Assembly: GCA_035301485.1 (NCBI GenBank)
Contig: DATGUF010000013.1
Location: 15,299-79,298 of the forward strand
Origin: CALEAR01 sp035301485
GTDB lineage: Bacteria > Pseudomonadota > Gammaproteobacteria > Pseudomonadales > Alcanivoracaceae
Direction: 5' to 3'
Length of the DNA stretch: 64,000 nt
The notes below the pieces were generated by a model. That model worked only from the letters and a program-made list of their open reading frames with translations, did no database searches and was not told where the DNA came from. The translations under genes were made by a program, and so were the position numbers. Shown one piece after another: positions 43,940 to 52,448 of the stretch (positions are counted from its first letter, which is position 1; each line of letters starts with the position of its first letter).

Positions 43940-45358
43940 TTACGCGCCGAGCAAGCTCTGGCCGCATACACGTACCACGTTACCGCTGGCACCTTGCGCT
44001 GCAGGGCTGGCAAAGAAAGCGATAGCTTCTGCCACGTCCACAGGCTGGCCGCCTTGGTTCATGGAGTTCATACGACGGCCCGCTTCACGAATAGCAAAGG
44101 GAATCGCGTCGGTCATCTGTGTTTCGATAAAGCCAGGTGCCACGGCATTAATAGTAATGTCGTTAGCTGCTAGCTCAGGCGCCATGCCTTCTACCATGCC
44201 AATTACTGCCGCCTTAGAGGTGGCGTAGTTAGTTTGGCCCATGTTGCCCGCAATACCGGAAATAGAGCTAACGCCCACAATGCGACCGCCCTTGTTCAGC
44301 GTACCGTCCGCTAGCAACTTAGTGTTGATGCGCTCTTCGGAGGAGATGTTGATGTCGATAACCATATCCCACAGGTGGTCTTTCATGCCTGCCATGGTTT
44401 TATCGCGGGTGACCCCTGCGTTGTGAACAAGAATATCTAAGCCGCCGAGCTCTTTTGCTTTCGCGCTGATTTGCGCGGGCGCATCGTCGGCAGTGATGTC
44501 TACGGCGAGGGCAACGCCGTTTAGCTTGGCAGCTACTTGCTGTAGGTCTTCGCTCATGGCTGGAATATCCAACACCACCACTTTAGCGCCGTCGCGCGCC
44601 AGGGTTTCTGCAATAGCAGCACCAATACCGCGGGCAGCACCGGTTACTAAAGCGGTTTTGCCAGCTAGTGGTTGCGACCAATCGAAAGCAGCACCGTCAA
44701 ATTCTGCAGGCTGTAGGCGTACCATTTGGCCAGAAACATAAGCAGATTTAGGTGATAAAAAGAACTGCAAAGCACCGTTGAGCTGGTTTTCAGCGCCGGC
44801 ATCTACGGTAATAAGGTTAGCGGTGGCACCGTTCTTAATTTCTTTACCAAGGCTTTTAATTAAACCGAGTAAGCCACGCTGTGCAATGCGCTGCTCAAGC
44901 TCGCAAGTTTCAGGTGTGCGGCCTACTACAATCACGCGCGCGCACTTATCTAACTTGCGAATAACAGGGTTAAAGAACGCCCAAATTTGGTTAAGTTCAG
45001 TGGTGTTTTTAATGCCAGTAGCATCAAATACCAATGCCTTAAACTTCGCTCTGTCTTCGCGAGCAGGCATGTAAGTGTGAAGGTTTTGCTTGGTGTTGGC
45101 CGCGGCTGCTTCAATGGCTGCAAAACTGCTGCCGTTAGCTAAAACGTGCGCTTGAGCAGCAGGTGCTTGTTTTAAGCTAGCAAAAATGGCATCGGTAGCA
45201 GTGCTGTCTTCCGCAGCACCTACGAGTACAGCGCCTTTAATAAATGAAGTCTCGCTTGGGTCGAAGCGCTCAAGCTGAACTGGAATGGGTAAATTCATTG
45301 CGCTGAAGACTTTTTTGCCCACAGCGGAATTGGCTAGGGCATGGTAAAAATCGCTCAT
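43940..45358 (-). CDS. High-molecular-weight 3-oxoacyl reductase (FabG4-like)
   Basis: A 472-residue two-domain reductase. The N-terminal domain (about 1–215) is a degenerate Rossmann-like module without a cofactor loop. The C-terminal domain is a classical SDR with TGAARGIG (239–246), HNAGVT (about 312) and the catalytic Ser and YxxxK in SSISGIAGNMGQTNYATSK (Tyr378, Lys382). This architecture is that of HMwFabG/FabG4 of mycobacteria, which reduces 3-oxoacyl-CoA with NADH. The frame is open 44 codons upstream, but the ATG at 45358 gives the usual N-terminus. A thiolase gene lies divergently, 376 bp away. Confidence 0.9.
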   Translation of the reverse strand: MSDFYHALANSAVGKKVFSAMNLPIPVQLERFDPSETSFIKGAVLVGAAEDSTATDAIFASLKQAPAAQAHVLANGSSFAAIEAAAANTKQNLHTYMPAREDRAKFKALVFDATGIKNTTELNQIWAFFNPVIRKLDKCARVIVVGRTPETCELEQRIAQRGLLGLIKSLGKEIKNGATANLITVDAGAENQLNGALQFFLSPKSAYVSGQMVRLQPAEFDGAAFDWSQPLAGKTALVTGAARGIGAAIAETLARDGAKVVVLDIPAMSEDLQQVAAKLNGVALAVDITADDAPAQISAKAKELGGLDILVHNAGVTRDKTMAGMKDHLWDMVIDINISSEERINTKLLADGTLNKGGRIVGVSSISGIAGNMGQTNYATSKAAVIGMVEGMAPELAANDITINAVAPGFIETQMTDAIPFAIREAGRRMNSMNQGGQPVDVAEAIAFFASPAAQGASGNVVRVCGQSLLGA

Positions 45359-45546
45359 AGTCCTCGTCCTGAATACGTGAATTAACAGAAAATAATTACT
45401 TAAGCTAAGGAGCTGATTAAGTAAATAGAAAGGCATGAGTGTAGCACAGCTAAAGGGCGCGTCATTTGCTCGCGCGTCAAAGAAACGCAAGTTATTGAGG
45501 AATGATTGTTATCTTCTACGTACCAACGAAGGCACTGCAGCCAATT

Positions 45547-45560
45547 AGACTGCCCAGTCT
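45547..45560. promoter_or_regulatory. Dyad in the reductase/thiolase divergent promoter region
   Basis: The 376-bp region 45359–45734 separates the divergent reductase and thiolase genes and should hold both promoters. It contains the palindrome AGACTG-CC-CAGTCT at 45547–45560 and the octamer TGCAGCCA twice nearby, at about 45536 and 45577. These are candidate operator elements. I see no open frame here that looks like a real gene. Confidence 0.35.
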
Positions 45561-45734
45561 TGTTAGACAATGCGTTGCAGCCATTGTGCACAGGCTTTTA
45601 GAGCGGTATTGTGCCCATGTTTATTTATCCCAACGCTAGTTTTTAAGAAGGTTTTCTTAATGTTTTAAAGGGCAAAGCGGGTAACACCTTGCTATTAGCT
45701 CTGTACTAGCGGCTTATTACTTTAGGAGAACTCC

Positions 45735-47021
45735 ATGCTCGCAGGGAAAAAAGTACGTCGCGTTGCCATTGTTGGTGGTAACCGTATTCCGTTTGCACGT
45801 AGTAACACCGCTTACTCAACGGCTTCCAACCAAGAGATGCTCACCGCCGCTTTGCAAGGTTTGGTGCAGCGCTTCAACTTGAAAGATGAGCGCCTAGGCG
45901 AAGTAGCAGGTGGTGCTGTAATGAAGCACTCACGTGACTTCAACCTCGTGCGTGAAAGTGTGTTGGATTCTGGTTTAGCGCCAGAAACCCCCGCTTATGA
46001 TTTGCAGCAAGCGTGTGGTACAGGTTTAGAAGCGGCTATTTTAGTTGCCAACAAAATAGCACTTGGCCAAATCGAATCTGGTATTGCAGCAGGTGTAGAT
46101 ACCACCTCTGATGCCCCGCTAGGTGTTAACGACGAAAAGCGTAAAGTGTTCATGGAACTAAACCGTGCACGCACCACTTCTGACAAAGCCAAATTGGCTG
46201 TGAAACTGCTAAACCCCAAGTGGATGATGCCAGATATCCCTAAAAACGCTGAGCCGCGCACAGGCATGGCCATGGGTGACCACGCAGCAGTAACAGCCGT
46301 TGAGTGGGGCGTAGGCCGTGAAGAGCAAGATGAATTAGCATGGCGCTCACACCAAAACCTAGCCAAAGCCTATGAAGAAGGCTGGCAGAAAGACCTCATT
46401 ACTCCATTCCGTGGTTTAGATCGCGATAACAACTTGCGTGGTGATTCCACCTTAGAAAAGTTAGCGACCCTTAAGCCTGTGTTCGGCGGTGCTGGCGGCA
46501 CCATGACTGCAGCTAACTCTACCCCTCTTACTGATGGTGCTTCAGCCGTATTGCTGGCGTCTGAAGAGTGGGCAGAAGAGCGTGGCTTGCCTGTGTTGGC
46601 GTACTTCTCCTTGGGTGAAGCAGCGGCAGTAGATTTCGTTGATAAGCGCGAAGGCTTATTGATGGCGCCTGCCTACGCAGTGCCAAGCATGTTGCAAAAA
46701 GCAGGCTTAACTTTGCAAGATTTCGACTTCTATGAAATCCACGAAGCGTTTGCCTCCCAGGTGTTAGCCACACTAAAAGCTTGGGAAAGCGAAGAGTTCT
46801 GTAAGAGCAAGCTAGGCCTAGACAAAGCATTAGGTAGCATCGATCGCGATAAGCTAAACGTTAAAGGTAGCTCTTTAGCGGCAGGGCACCCTTTCGCAGC
46901 AACTGGGGCGCGTATCATTGCTAACGCAGCGAAGTTGTTGAACGAAAAAGGTTCAGGCCGTTGCTTAATCTCTATCTGTGCCGCAGGTGGCCAGGGTGTA
47001 GTGGCGATTATTGAAAAATAA
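45735..47021 (+). CDS. Acetyl-CoA C-acyltransferase (thiolase, FadI/FadA2-like)
   Basis: A 428-residue thiolase that cleaves 3-oxoacyl-CoA with CoA or condenses acyl-CoAs. The nucleophilic Cys is in YDLQQACGTGLEAA (Cys94). The C-terminal catalytic motifs HEAFASQVLA, AGHPFAATGAR and ICAAGGQGVV are complete. Length is closer to the FadI/trifunctional type than to short FadA. The start is preceded by AGGAGAACTCC. Together with the divergent reductase and the nearby MaoC hydratase it can supply consecutive steps of acyl-CoA elongation or oxidation. Confidence 0.93.
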   Translation: MLAGKKVRRVAIVGGNRIPFARSNTAYSTASNQEMLTAALQGLVQRFNLKDERLGEVAGGAVMKHSRDFNLVRESVLDSGLAPETPAYDLQQACGTGLEAAILVANKIALGQIESGIAAGVDTTSDAPLGVNDEKRKVFMELNRARTTSDKAKLAVKLLNPKWMMPDIPKNAEPRTGMAMGDHAAVTAVEWGVGREEQDELAWRSHQNLAKAYEEGWQKDLITPFRGLDRDNNLRGDSTLEKLATLKPVFGGAGGTMTAANSTPLTDGASAVLLASEEWAEERGLPVLAYFSLGEAAAVDFVDKREGLLMAPAYAVPSMLQKAGLTLQDFDFYEIHEAFASQVLATLKAWESEEFCKSKLGLDKALGSIDRDKLNVKGSSLAAGHPFAATGARIIANAAKLLNEKGSGRCLISICAAGGQGVVAIIEK

Positions 47022-47067
47022 TTAGCCTTACAGCACCTGCCTCAGTGTTGTAAAAGAGGCCAGCAAG

Positions 47068-47094
47068 AGCCCGGTGTGAAAGCATCGGGCTTTT
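47068..47094 (+). terminator. Terminator after the thiolase gene
   Basis: AGCCCGGTG (47068–47076) pairs with CATCGGGCT (47083–47091) with one G-U pair, 6-nt loop and TTTTGTGTTT tail. Confidence 0.8.
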
Positions 47095-47098
47095 GTGT

Positions 47099-47452
47099 TT
47101 ATAGCCCCCAGAAAGGCAGGGTCATCACTAAAAATAAAACACCTATGCCTACCACAGTGGCAATAAAGCGAATAGGGCGTTGCTTAATGATGCTCCACTG
47201 CGTGGGATGGGTGCCGGCAGCACGTTGCGATTGCCACTTGGCTTGTGCGTGTAAAGCGCGTGCTTGTTGGTAAGTGGCTAACAGCTGCTTTGCTTCTTCT
47301 CGTTGCGCTGTGTTCTGTAGCCAAATACCCCCAGCGTTTACCCCCCAAAAACTGGGCGGCGTTTCATAAAAATCAATGTCGTGCTCATGGAGCAAAGCTT
47401 TTACTTCATCGGCTTCGTCGTCGGGCACTTGGCGTAAGTTAAGAAGTAGCAT
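47099..47452 (-). CDS. Small DUF6164/DUF2007-like membrane protein
   Basis: A 117-residue protein. The N-terminal 55 residues (LLLNLRQVPDDEADEVKALL, then DFYETPPSFWGVNAGGIWL) resemble the DUF2007/DUF6164 type of small signal-transducer-like domain. A basic linker follows and then one C-terminal membrane helix (about 94–114). I remember similar proteins in proteobacteria as uncharacterised, so the family name is tentative. It overlaps the 3' end of the tetR gene by 14 bp and is probably co-transcribed with it. Confidence 0.7.
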   Translation of the reverse strand: MLLLNLRQVPDDEADEVKALLHEHDIDFYETPPSFWGVNAGGIWLQNTAQREEAKQLLATYQQARALHAQAKWQSQRAAGTHPTQWSIIKQRPIRFIATVVGIGVLFLVMTLPFWGL

Positions 47453-48074
47453 CTGAGGCTCCGGGCAGGGCTTGAATGTAAGTCATTAACATAGCACACG
47501 CCTCACTGCTCACGGCGCTTAAATCTTTGCTGCTGCCGTAAATACCATCCAGCATGAAACGACATAAACCATGCAGCATGGCCCAACTCGCTTGCGCAAA
47601 ACGCAGTGGCTGAGGGTGCGGCTGGCTCGCAAAACGCGCAAGCAAAGCGTTAATGTGCTGCGCATAATAGCGAAAGCTGTCGTGGGCAATGGTTTTTAAG
47701 GAAGAGGTGGGCTCCATGTTGCGCCAAATGGAATGGCCAAACATGAGCTCGTAGCGCGCAGGGTGTTGCAAGGCAAAATCAAAGTAGCCTTCCACGAGCT
47801 GGCGCAAATGAGAGGCTAAATCTGTGTGGTCGTCCCAACGAAAGGCGTTCATAACGTTATACAGATCAGTAAAGCCTTCTTCCGCTAAGGCGCACAGCAG
47901 TGCATTTTTATTAGCGAAGTGATGGTATGCCGCTGTTCTTGAAACGCCAACGGCTTCGCCGAGTTTACGTAAACTCACGCCTTCAACACCGTCGGTGCGC
48001 AAAATGCGGTCTGCCTCTTTCAGTAAAGAAGCGCGTAAATCACCGTGGTGGTAGGGCTGTTGTTGAATACTCAT
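47439..48074 (-). CDS. TetR-family transcriptional repressor
   Basis: A 211-residue TetR-type regulator with the N-terminal helix-turn-helix VSLRKLGEAVGVSRTAAYHHFANKNALL (about 34–61) and a helical ligand-binding domain. It is divergent from fadH, 86 bp apart, with a dyad operator covering the fadH promoter. By that layout it most likely represses itself and fadH and responds to an acyl-CoA or fatty-acid signal; the ligand is a guess. Confidence 0.9.
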   Translation of the reverse strand: MSIQQQPYHHGDLRASLLKEADRILRTDGVEGVSLRKLGEAVGVSRTAAYHHFANKNALLCALAEEGFTDLYNVMNAFRWDDHTDLASHLRQLVEGYFDFALQHPARYELMFGHSIWRNMEPTSSLKTIAHDSFRYYAQHINALLARFASQPHPQPLRFAQASWAMLHGLCRFMLDGIYGSSKDLSAVSSEACAMLMTYIQALPGASDATS

Positions 48075-48090
48075 AGGTCACCTTAATTCT

Positions 48091-48127
48091 TGACAGTGTT
48101 AAGATAGCGCTCTATGTTGACGCTGTA
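48091..48127 (+). promoter_or_regulatory. fadH promoter with overlapping dyad operator
   Basis: TTGACA (48091–48096), a 17-nt spacer and TATGTT (48114–48119) form a plausible sigma-70 promoter toward fadH. Across it lies an imperfect palindrome, 48099–48122, in which 18 of 24 positions are symmetric (GT.AA.ATAG.GC.CTAT.TT.AC). This is typical of a TetR-family operator. A second TTGACG follows at 48118–48123. Confidence 0.6.
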
Positions 48128-48160
48128 AAGATAGAAACACACTTTCAAAAGGAGCGCCTT

Positions 48161-50206
48161 GTGGCAGTAGCACAAACACAACAACCTTATCCGCACATGC
48201 TAGAACCGTTAGATCTCGGTTTTACCACTTTGCCAAACCGAGTGGTGATGGGCTCAATGCACACAGGCCTCGAAGACCGCCTGTGGGACCGCCTAAAACT
48301 AGTAGAATATTTTGCTGAGCGCGCTCGCGGTGGCGTGGGCCTTATTATTACTGGGGGCTTTAACCCCAACCGCAAAGGTTGGTTTTACCCGTTTTCGGGC
48401 AGCATGTTGAACATAGCCGACGCCATAAGCCACAAGCCTATTACCCGCGCCGTGCATAAGGCAGGGGGCAAAATTTGTTTGCAGTTGCTGCACGCAGGCC
48501 GCTATAGCTACCACCCTTTTTCTCGTTCAGCATCGGCAATTAAATCGCCCATTAACCCATTTAAACCTAAAGCCATGAGCACCCGAGAAGTGCGTAAAAC
48601 GGTGAAAGATTTTGCCAATGCAGCGCGGTTGGCGAAAAAAGCGGGTTACGATGGCGTGGAAATTATGGCCAGTGAAGGGTATTTGATAAACCAGTTCACC
48701 GCTCCGGCCACTAACAAGCGCACCGATGAATACGGTGGCAGCCGCGAAAACCGTCACCGCTTCCCAGTGGAAATTGTAGAAGCGGTACGCAAAGCCTGCG
48801 GCGAAGATTTTATTATCGTGTTCCGCCTCTCTGTCATCGATTTAATTCCCGATGGCTCTACCACAGAAGATGTGTTGGATTTAGCCAAGCGCGTGGAAAA
48901 AGCCGGCGCCACCATTATTAACAGTGGTATAGGTTGGCACGAGGCGCGTGTGCCCACCATTGTAACTTCAGTGCCACGTGCTGCCTTTACTGAGTCCACA
49001 CGTTTAGTGAAGGAGGCCGTGAGTATTCCTGTGGTGGCCTCCAACCGTATTAACGACCCACAAGTGGCAGACGACATTATTCGCCGCGGCGATGCAGACA
49101 TGGTGTCTATGGCCCGCCAAATGCTTGCAGACCCACACTTTGTGAACAAAGCAGCCGCTAATAAAGCCGACGAAATTAATACCTGTATTGCTTGTAACCA
49201 AGCTTGCTTAGACCACACCTTCCAGCTTAAGCGTGCTACCTGTTTAGTGAACCCACAAGCAGGTTATGAAACAGAGTTGAAGTACATTAAAACCCATCAG
49301 CCGAAGAAAATAGCAGTGGTGGGTGCGGGCCCTGCAGGTTTAACCGCCGCCACTGTAGCCGCTGAGCGTGGCCACACCGTGACGCTTTATGAAGGTTCAG
49401 ACAGGTTGGGCGGCCAATTTAACTTAGCCGCGCGTATTCCAGGCAAAGAGGAGTTTTGGGAAACACTGCGCTACTACGAACGCCGCTTGGAGCTCACCGG
49501 AGTGGAGGTGAAACTCAACCATAAAGCCACTGCTGAAGAGTTAGCGCAAGCAGGGTTTGATCACGTTATCGTGGCCACAGGGGTTACCCCGCGTGTGCCA
49601 AACATCCCAGGTATTGATCACGAAAAAGTGGTGACGTACGCCGATGTGCTGAATAAGAAAGTAACCGTGGGCCCTCATGTGGCGCTTATGGGGGCAGGCG
49701 GCATTGGCTTTGATGTGGCGCAGTACCTAGCCGAAGACGCCAATGCTGTATTGCCGCAGCCACTGGATGAATGGCAGCGTGAGTGGGGCGTGGATGATAA
49801 AGATCCCACCTTGCCGGGCAATTTACAAGAAGGGCAGCCAGCTCCTTCAGCGCGAAAAATTCATTTAATTCAGCGTAAAACCAGCCGCCTAGGGAAAGAC
49901 TTAGGAAAAACCACGGGTTGGGTGCACAGAGCTGCTGTGCGCATGAAAAACGTGAACCAGATAGCTGGCGCTCAATATGACCGTATTGACGACCAAGGCT
50001 TGCACATTACCGTGAATGGCGAACAAAAACTGCTTGAAGTGGACCACATTGTGCTGTGTACTGGCCAAGAATCAGTGCGCGAGCTATTCCAGACGGAAAA
50101 GCAGGGCAGCACTGAGTATCACATTATTGGTGGTGCGGATGTGGCCGCTGAGTTAGACGCAAAGCGGGCTATTCGCCAAGGTGCAGAATTGGCAGCAAAA
50201 CTATGA
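48161..50206 (+). CDS. fadH: NADPH-dependent 2,4-dienoyl-CoA reductase FadH
   Basis: FadH removes double bonds at even positions during beta-oxidation of unsaturated fatty acids. The 681-residue protein aligns closely with E. coli FadH. It has an FMN TIM barrel starting PLDLGFTTLPNRVVMGSMHTG, with active-site Tyr in SEGYLINQF and His in GIGWHEAR. The 4Fe-4S cysteines are in CIACNQACLDH plus a later Cys (about 346–363). The FAD loop VVGAGPAGLTAA (about 386–397) and an NADPH loop GAGGIGFD follow. GTG at 48161 is preceded by AGGAG. Its stop codon overlaps the next gene by 4 bp. Confidence 0.96.
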   Translation: MAVAQTQQPYPHMLEPLDLGFTTLPNRVVMGSMHTGLEDRLWDRLKLVEYFAERARGGVGLIITGGFNPNRKGWFYPFSGSMLNIADAISHKPITRAVHKAGGKICLQLLHAGRYSYHPFSRSASAIKSPINPFKPKAMSTREVRKTVKDFANAARLAKKAGYDGVEIMASEGYLINQFTAPATNKRTDEYGGSRENRHRFPVEIVEAVRKACGEDFIIVFRLSVIDLIPDGSTTEDVLDLAKRVEKAGATIINSGIGWHEARVPTIVTSVPRAAFTESTRLVKEAVSIPVVASNRINDPQVADDIIRRGDADMVSMARQMLADPHFVNKAAANKADEINTCIACNQACLDHTFQLKRATCLVNPQAGYETELKYIKTHQPKKIAVVGAGPAGLTAATVAAERGHTVTLYEGSDRLGGQFNLAARIPGKEEFWETLRYYERRLELTGVEVKLNHKATAEELAQAGFDHVIVATGVTPRVPNIPGIDHEKVVTYADVLNKKVTVGPHVALMGAGGIGFDVAQYLAEDANAVLPQPLDEWQREWGVDDKDPTLPGNLQEGQPAPSARKIHLIQRKTSRLGKDLGKTTGWVHRAAVRMKNVNQIAGAQYDRIDDQGLHITVNGEQKLLEVDHIVLCTGQESVRELFQTEKQGSTEYHIIGGADVAAELDAKRAIRQGAELAAKL

Positions 50207-50658
50207 CAATTGAAATGATTAACTCAGCACAGCAAGCGGCCCTTGTGGCCGCCGGTGTGTTCTTTTTGGTGGGTTTGTTAACGGGCGTATGGAAATACGT
50301 GCAAATGCACATGCATCAAAAAAGAGAGCATTACTATATTGGTATTGCCCACCGTGCAAGTTTGATGTACGCCTTTGCGGCATTGCTGTTAGAGCGTTTC
50401 GCAGCGTTTAGCGCTTGGTCAGAGGCTGTTAATTTTTGGGCAGTGGTAGTGAGTGCGGTGTATTTTGGTTTGGCTATTGGCACCTATGTGGTGCACGGCA
50501 TGCTAAAAGACACCACCAACCAACTTAAAGCGCCCTATAAATTAAGCAGCTTTTCATTACCAGCAATATTAGTGGTGGGTTTTATGGCCACCTTAATTGT
50601 TGCTGAAATTGGCGGGTTCCTGGTGCTCTTTACAGGACTGTTGAAAGCGTTTTTCTAG
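50203..50658 (+). CDS. Four-helix membrane protein coupled to fadH
   Basis: A 151-residue protein with four predicted membrane helices (about 13–33, 52–70, 80–100, 122–146) separated by short loops; HMHQKREHYYIGIAHRASLMY contains several His residues between the first two. I do not recognise the family. Its ATG overlaps the fadH stop codon, so the two are translated together. A link to FadH electron supply or substrate uptake is possible but not shown by the sequence. Confidence 0.8.
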   Translation: MTIEMINSAQQAALVAAGVFFLVGLLTGVWKYVQMHMHQKREHYYIGIAHRASLMYAFAALLLERFAAFSAWSEAVNFWAVVVSAVYFGLAIGTYVVHGMLKDTTNQLKAPYKLSSFSLPAILVVGFMATLIVAEIGGFLVLFTGLLKAFF

Positions 50659-50682
50659 CGGTACGGATGGCGAAAGCCTAAT

Positions 50683-50718
50683 AAAAAAGGCCCAAACGAA
50701 TACGTTGGGCCTTTTTTT
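50683..50718. terminator. Two-way terminator after the fadH operon
   Basis: AAAAAAGGCCCAA (50683–50695) pairs with TTGGGCCTTTTTT (50705–50717) around a 9-nt loop. It serves the fadH transcript and the convergent MliC-like gene. Confidence 0.92.
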
Positions 50719-50730
50719 ATGCGAGAAATA

Positions 50731-51072
50731 TTACTTAACTAAGGTGCAAACCTCTGTTTCTTCACCTTGGGTAAGCACACCTTCGCCTGCTTTAACGTGC
50801 CACTCTAGGCCGTCGTCACTCACATAGCGTGAACCTGAAGCAGCTACCTCAATTTTCATTAGGTGCTCTTGGTTGTTAAGGGTAAGCACCGCGGTGTCGT
50901 CTGCATAGGTAACGCTAAAAGTGTTGTCGCTGTCTGCGCACTGGTACGTCTCAGTAACAATGCCTTCAGCCGCTGTTTGAGGTGCATCCATAGCGGTGGT
51001 GGCTTCGTTGTCTGAACAAGCGGCGAGTAAAAGCGCAGCTGTGAGGGAAAAAGGAATTAATAATTTACGCAT
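50731..51072 (-). CDS. MliC-like lipoprotein (C-type lysozyme inhibitor family)
   Basis: A 113-residue lipoprotein with a lipobox LLLAAC (Cys about 19). The C-terminal domain (about 42–113) matches the MliC/PliC fold: YQCADSDNTFSVTYADDTAVLTL, then ASGSRYVSDDGLEWHVKAGEGVL and a final Cys. Family members block the active site of C-type lysozymes from the periplasmic face. In a free-living bacterium it may protect against predators or host lysozyme, or have another role. Single gene with its own terminator. Confidence 0.85.
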   Translation of the reverse strand: MRKLLIPFSLTAALLLAACSDNEATTAMDAPQTAAEGIVTETYQCADSDNTFSVTYADDTAVLTLNNQEHLMKIEVAASGSRYVSDDGLEWHVKAGEGVLTQGEETEVCTLVK

Positions 51073-51205
51073 GTGTTACCTCCAAATGTAATAACAAGAA
51101 CAGTATGGCCTAAAACGTACGCTATGACAGGCTGCAAGGAGATAAGTTTATGAAAATTTTCGTGGGGAAGGCTCCTGCGCCCTGAGGCACAGGAGCATGA
51201 GGATA

Positions 51206-52417
51206 TTAGCGCAATTCTTGCGAGGTTAAACCAAGAATGCGGCGTGCAATGATAAGTTGCTGAATTTGCTGCGTACCTTCAAAGATGTCGAGAATCTTAG
51301 AGTCACGCGCCCATTTTTCTAATAGCTCACCTTCGGTGTAACCGAGTGTGCCGGCTAATTCAGCACAACGCAGCGTGATGTAGTTACCCACGCGGCCTGC
51401 TTTCGCTTTCGAAATAGAAGCCTCTACAGAGTTGGGCTTGCGGTTGTCAGCCATCCAAGCCGCTTTCAGAACAAGCCAGTAAGCCGCTTCTAGTTCAGCT
51501 TCCATGGTGTAAATTTCGGCCTCAATAGCGCTTACCGTATCTACAGGGGCGGTGTAATCAAGGTTGACGCTATCTTTTACTAACTCGCGCAAACGCTCTA
51601 ATGAAGCGCGGGCACAACCCACCGCCATGGCGGCCACCATGGGGCGCGTGTTGTCGAAAGTTTCCATTACCCCCGCAAACCCTTTCTTAACATCCACTTC
51701 GGGGCTGCCTAAGAGGTTTTCTGCAGGCACACGGCAATCGCTAAAGTTGATGGCGGCAGTATCAGAGGCACGAATGCCAAGCTTCTTTTCTAAGCGCACC
51801 AATTCCATGCCGGGTGTGCCCCATTCCACCACAAAAGATTTAATGGCAGCACGGCCTAGTTTTGGATCGAGGGTTGCCCATACCACCACACTGTCTGCAC
51901 GCTCGCCTGAGGTAACAAAAATTTTCTCACCATTAAGCACATAGTGGTCGCCATCTTTGGTGGCGGTGGTGCGAATTGCGGCGGAATCTGAACCGGTGCC
52001 AGGCTCGGTAATGGCCATGGCTGCCCAAGAATTCTTAAAGCGTGCTAACTGTTCGTCGTTGGCCACTGCAGAAATAGCTGCGTTACCAAGGCCTTGGCGA
52101 GGCATGGCGAGCAAAAAGCCCACGTCGCCATAGCACAGCTCCATAATGCCTAAACAGGTGCTCATGTTGGCGCCGTTCACCACTTCGTTTTCATCGCGGC
52201 GCGTGCTGCGTTCAGAAGAGGAGGCGCTGGCGCCGGCACCCGAGCTTGGGTCGCCTTCACTAAAACCATCAAGCACAGAGGCTAGCATGTGTAGCTCTTT
52301 GGCTTCTTCGTGTTCGGCGCGGTCGTATTTGCGTGAAATAGGGCGGTAGACGTTAAGGGCTACCTGGCGTGCGTTATTAATAATAGGCGCAAATTTTTTC
52401 GGTAAATCGATATTCAT
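51206..52417 (-). CDS. Acyl-CoA dehydrogenase with intact active site
   Basis: A 403-residue FAD-dependent acyl-CoA dehydrogenase. The FAD/substrate motif MAITEPGTGSDSAAIRTTA (about 133–151) and the catalytic Glu in ILDIFEGTQQIQQLIIAR near residue 378 are present. A low-complexity Ser/Ala/Gly stretch (about 55–70, DPSSGAGASASSSERS) interrupts the N-terminal helical domain, which is unusual. It lies 31 bp downstream of a second, degenerate acyl-CoA dehydrogenase gene in the same direction, so both are likely in one operon. Confidence 0.93.
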   Translation of the reverse strand: MNIDLPKKFAPIINNARQVALNVYRPISRKYDRAEHEEAKELHMLASVLDGFSEGDPSSGAGASASSSERSTRRDENEVVNGANMSTCLGIMELCYGDVGFLLAMPRQGLGNAAISAVANDEQLARFKNSWAAMAITEPGTGSDSAAIRTTATKDGDHYVLNGEKIFVTSGERADSVVVWATLDPKLGRAAIKSFVVEWGTPGMELVRLEKKLGIRASDTAAINFSDCRVPAENLLGSPEVDVKKGFAGVMETFDNTRPMVAAMAVGCARASLERLRELVKDSVNLDYTAPVDTVSAIEAEIYTMEAELEAAYWLVLKAAWMADNRKPNSVEASISKAKAGRVGNYITLRCAELAGTLGYTEGELLEKWARDSKILDIFEGTQQIQQLIIARRILGLTSQELR

Positions 52418-52448
52418 TGTAGGATCCTTTTTTAATCAGGTATTGGGC

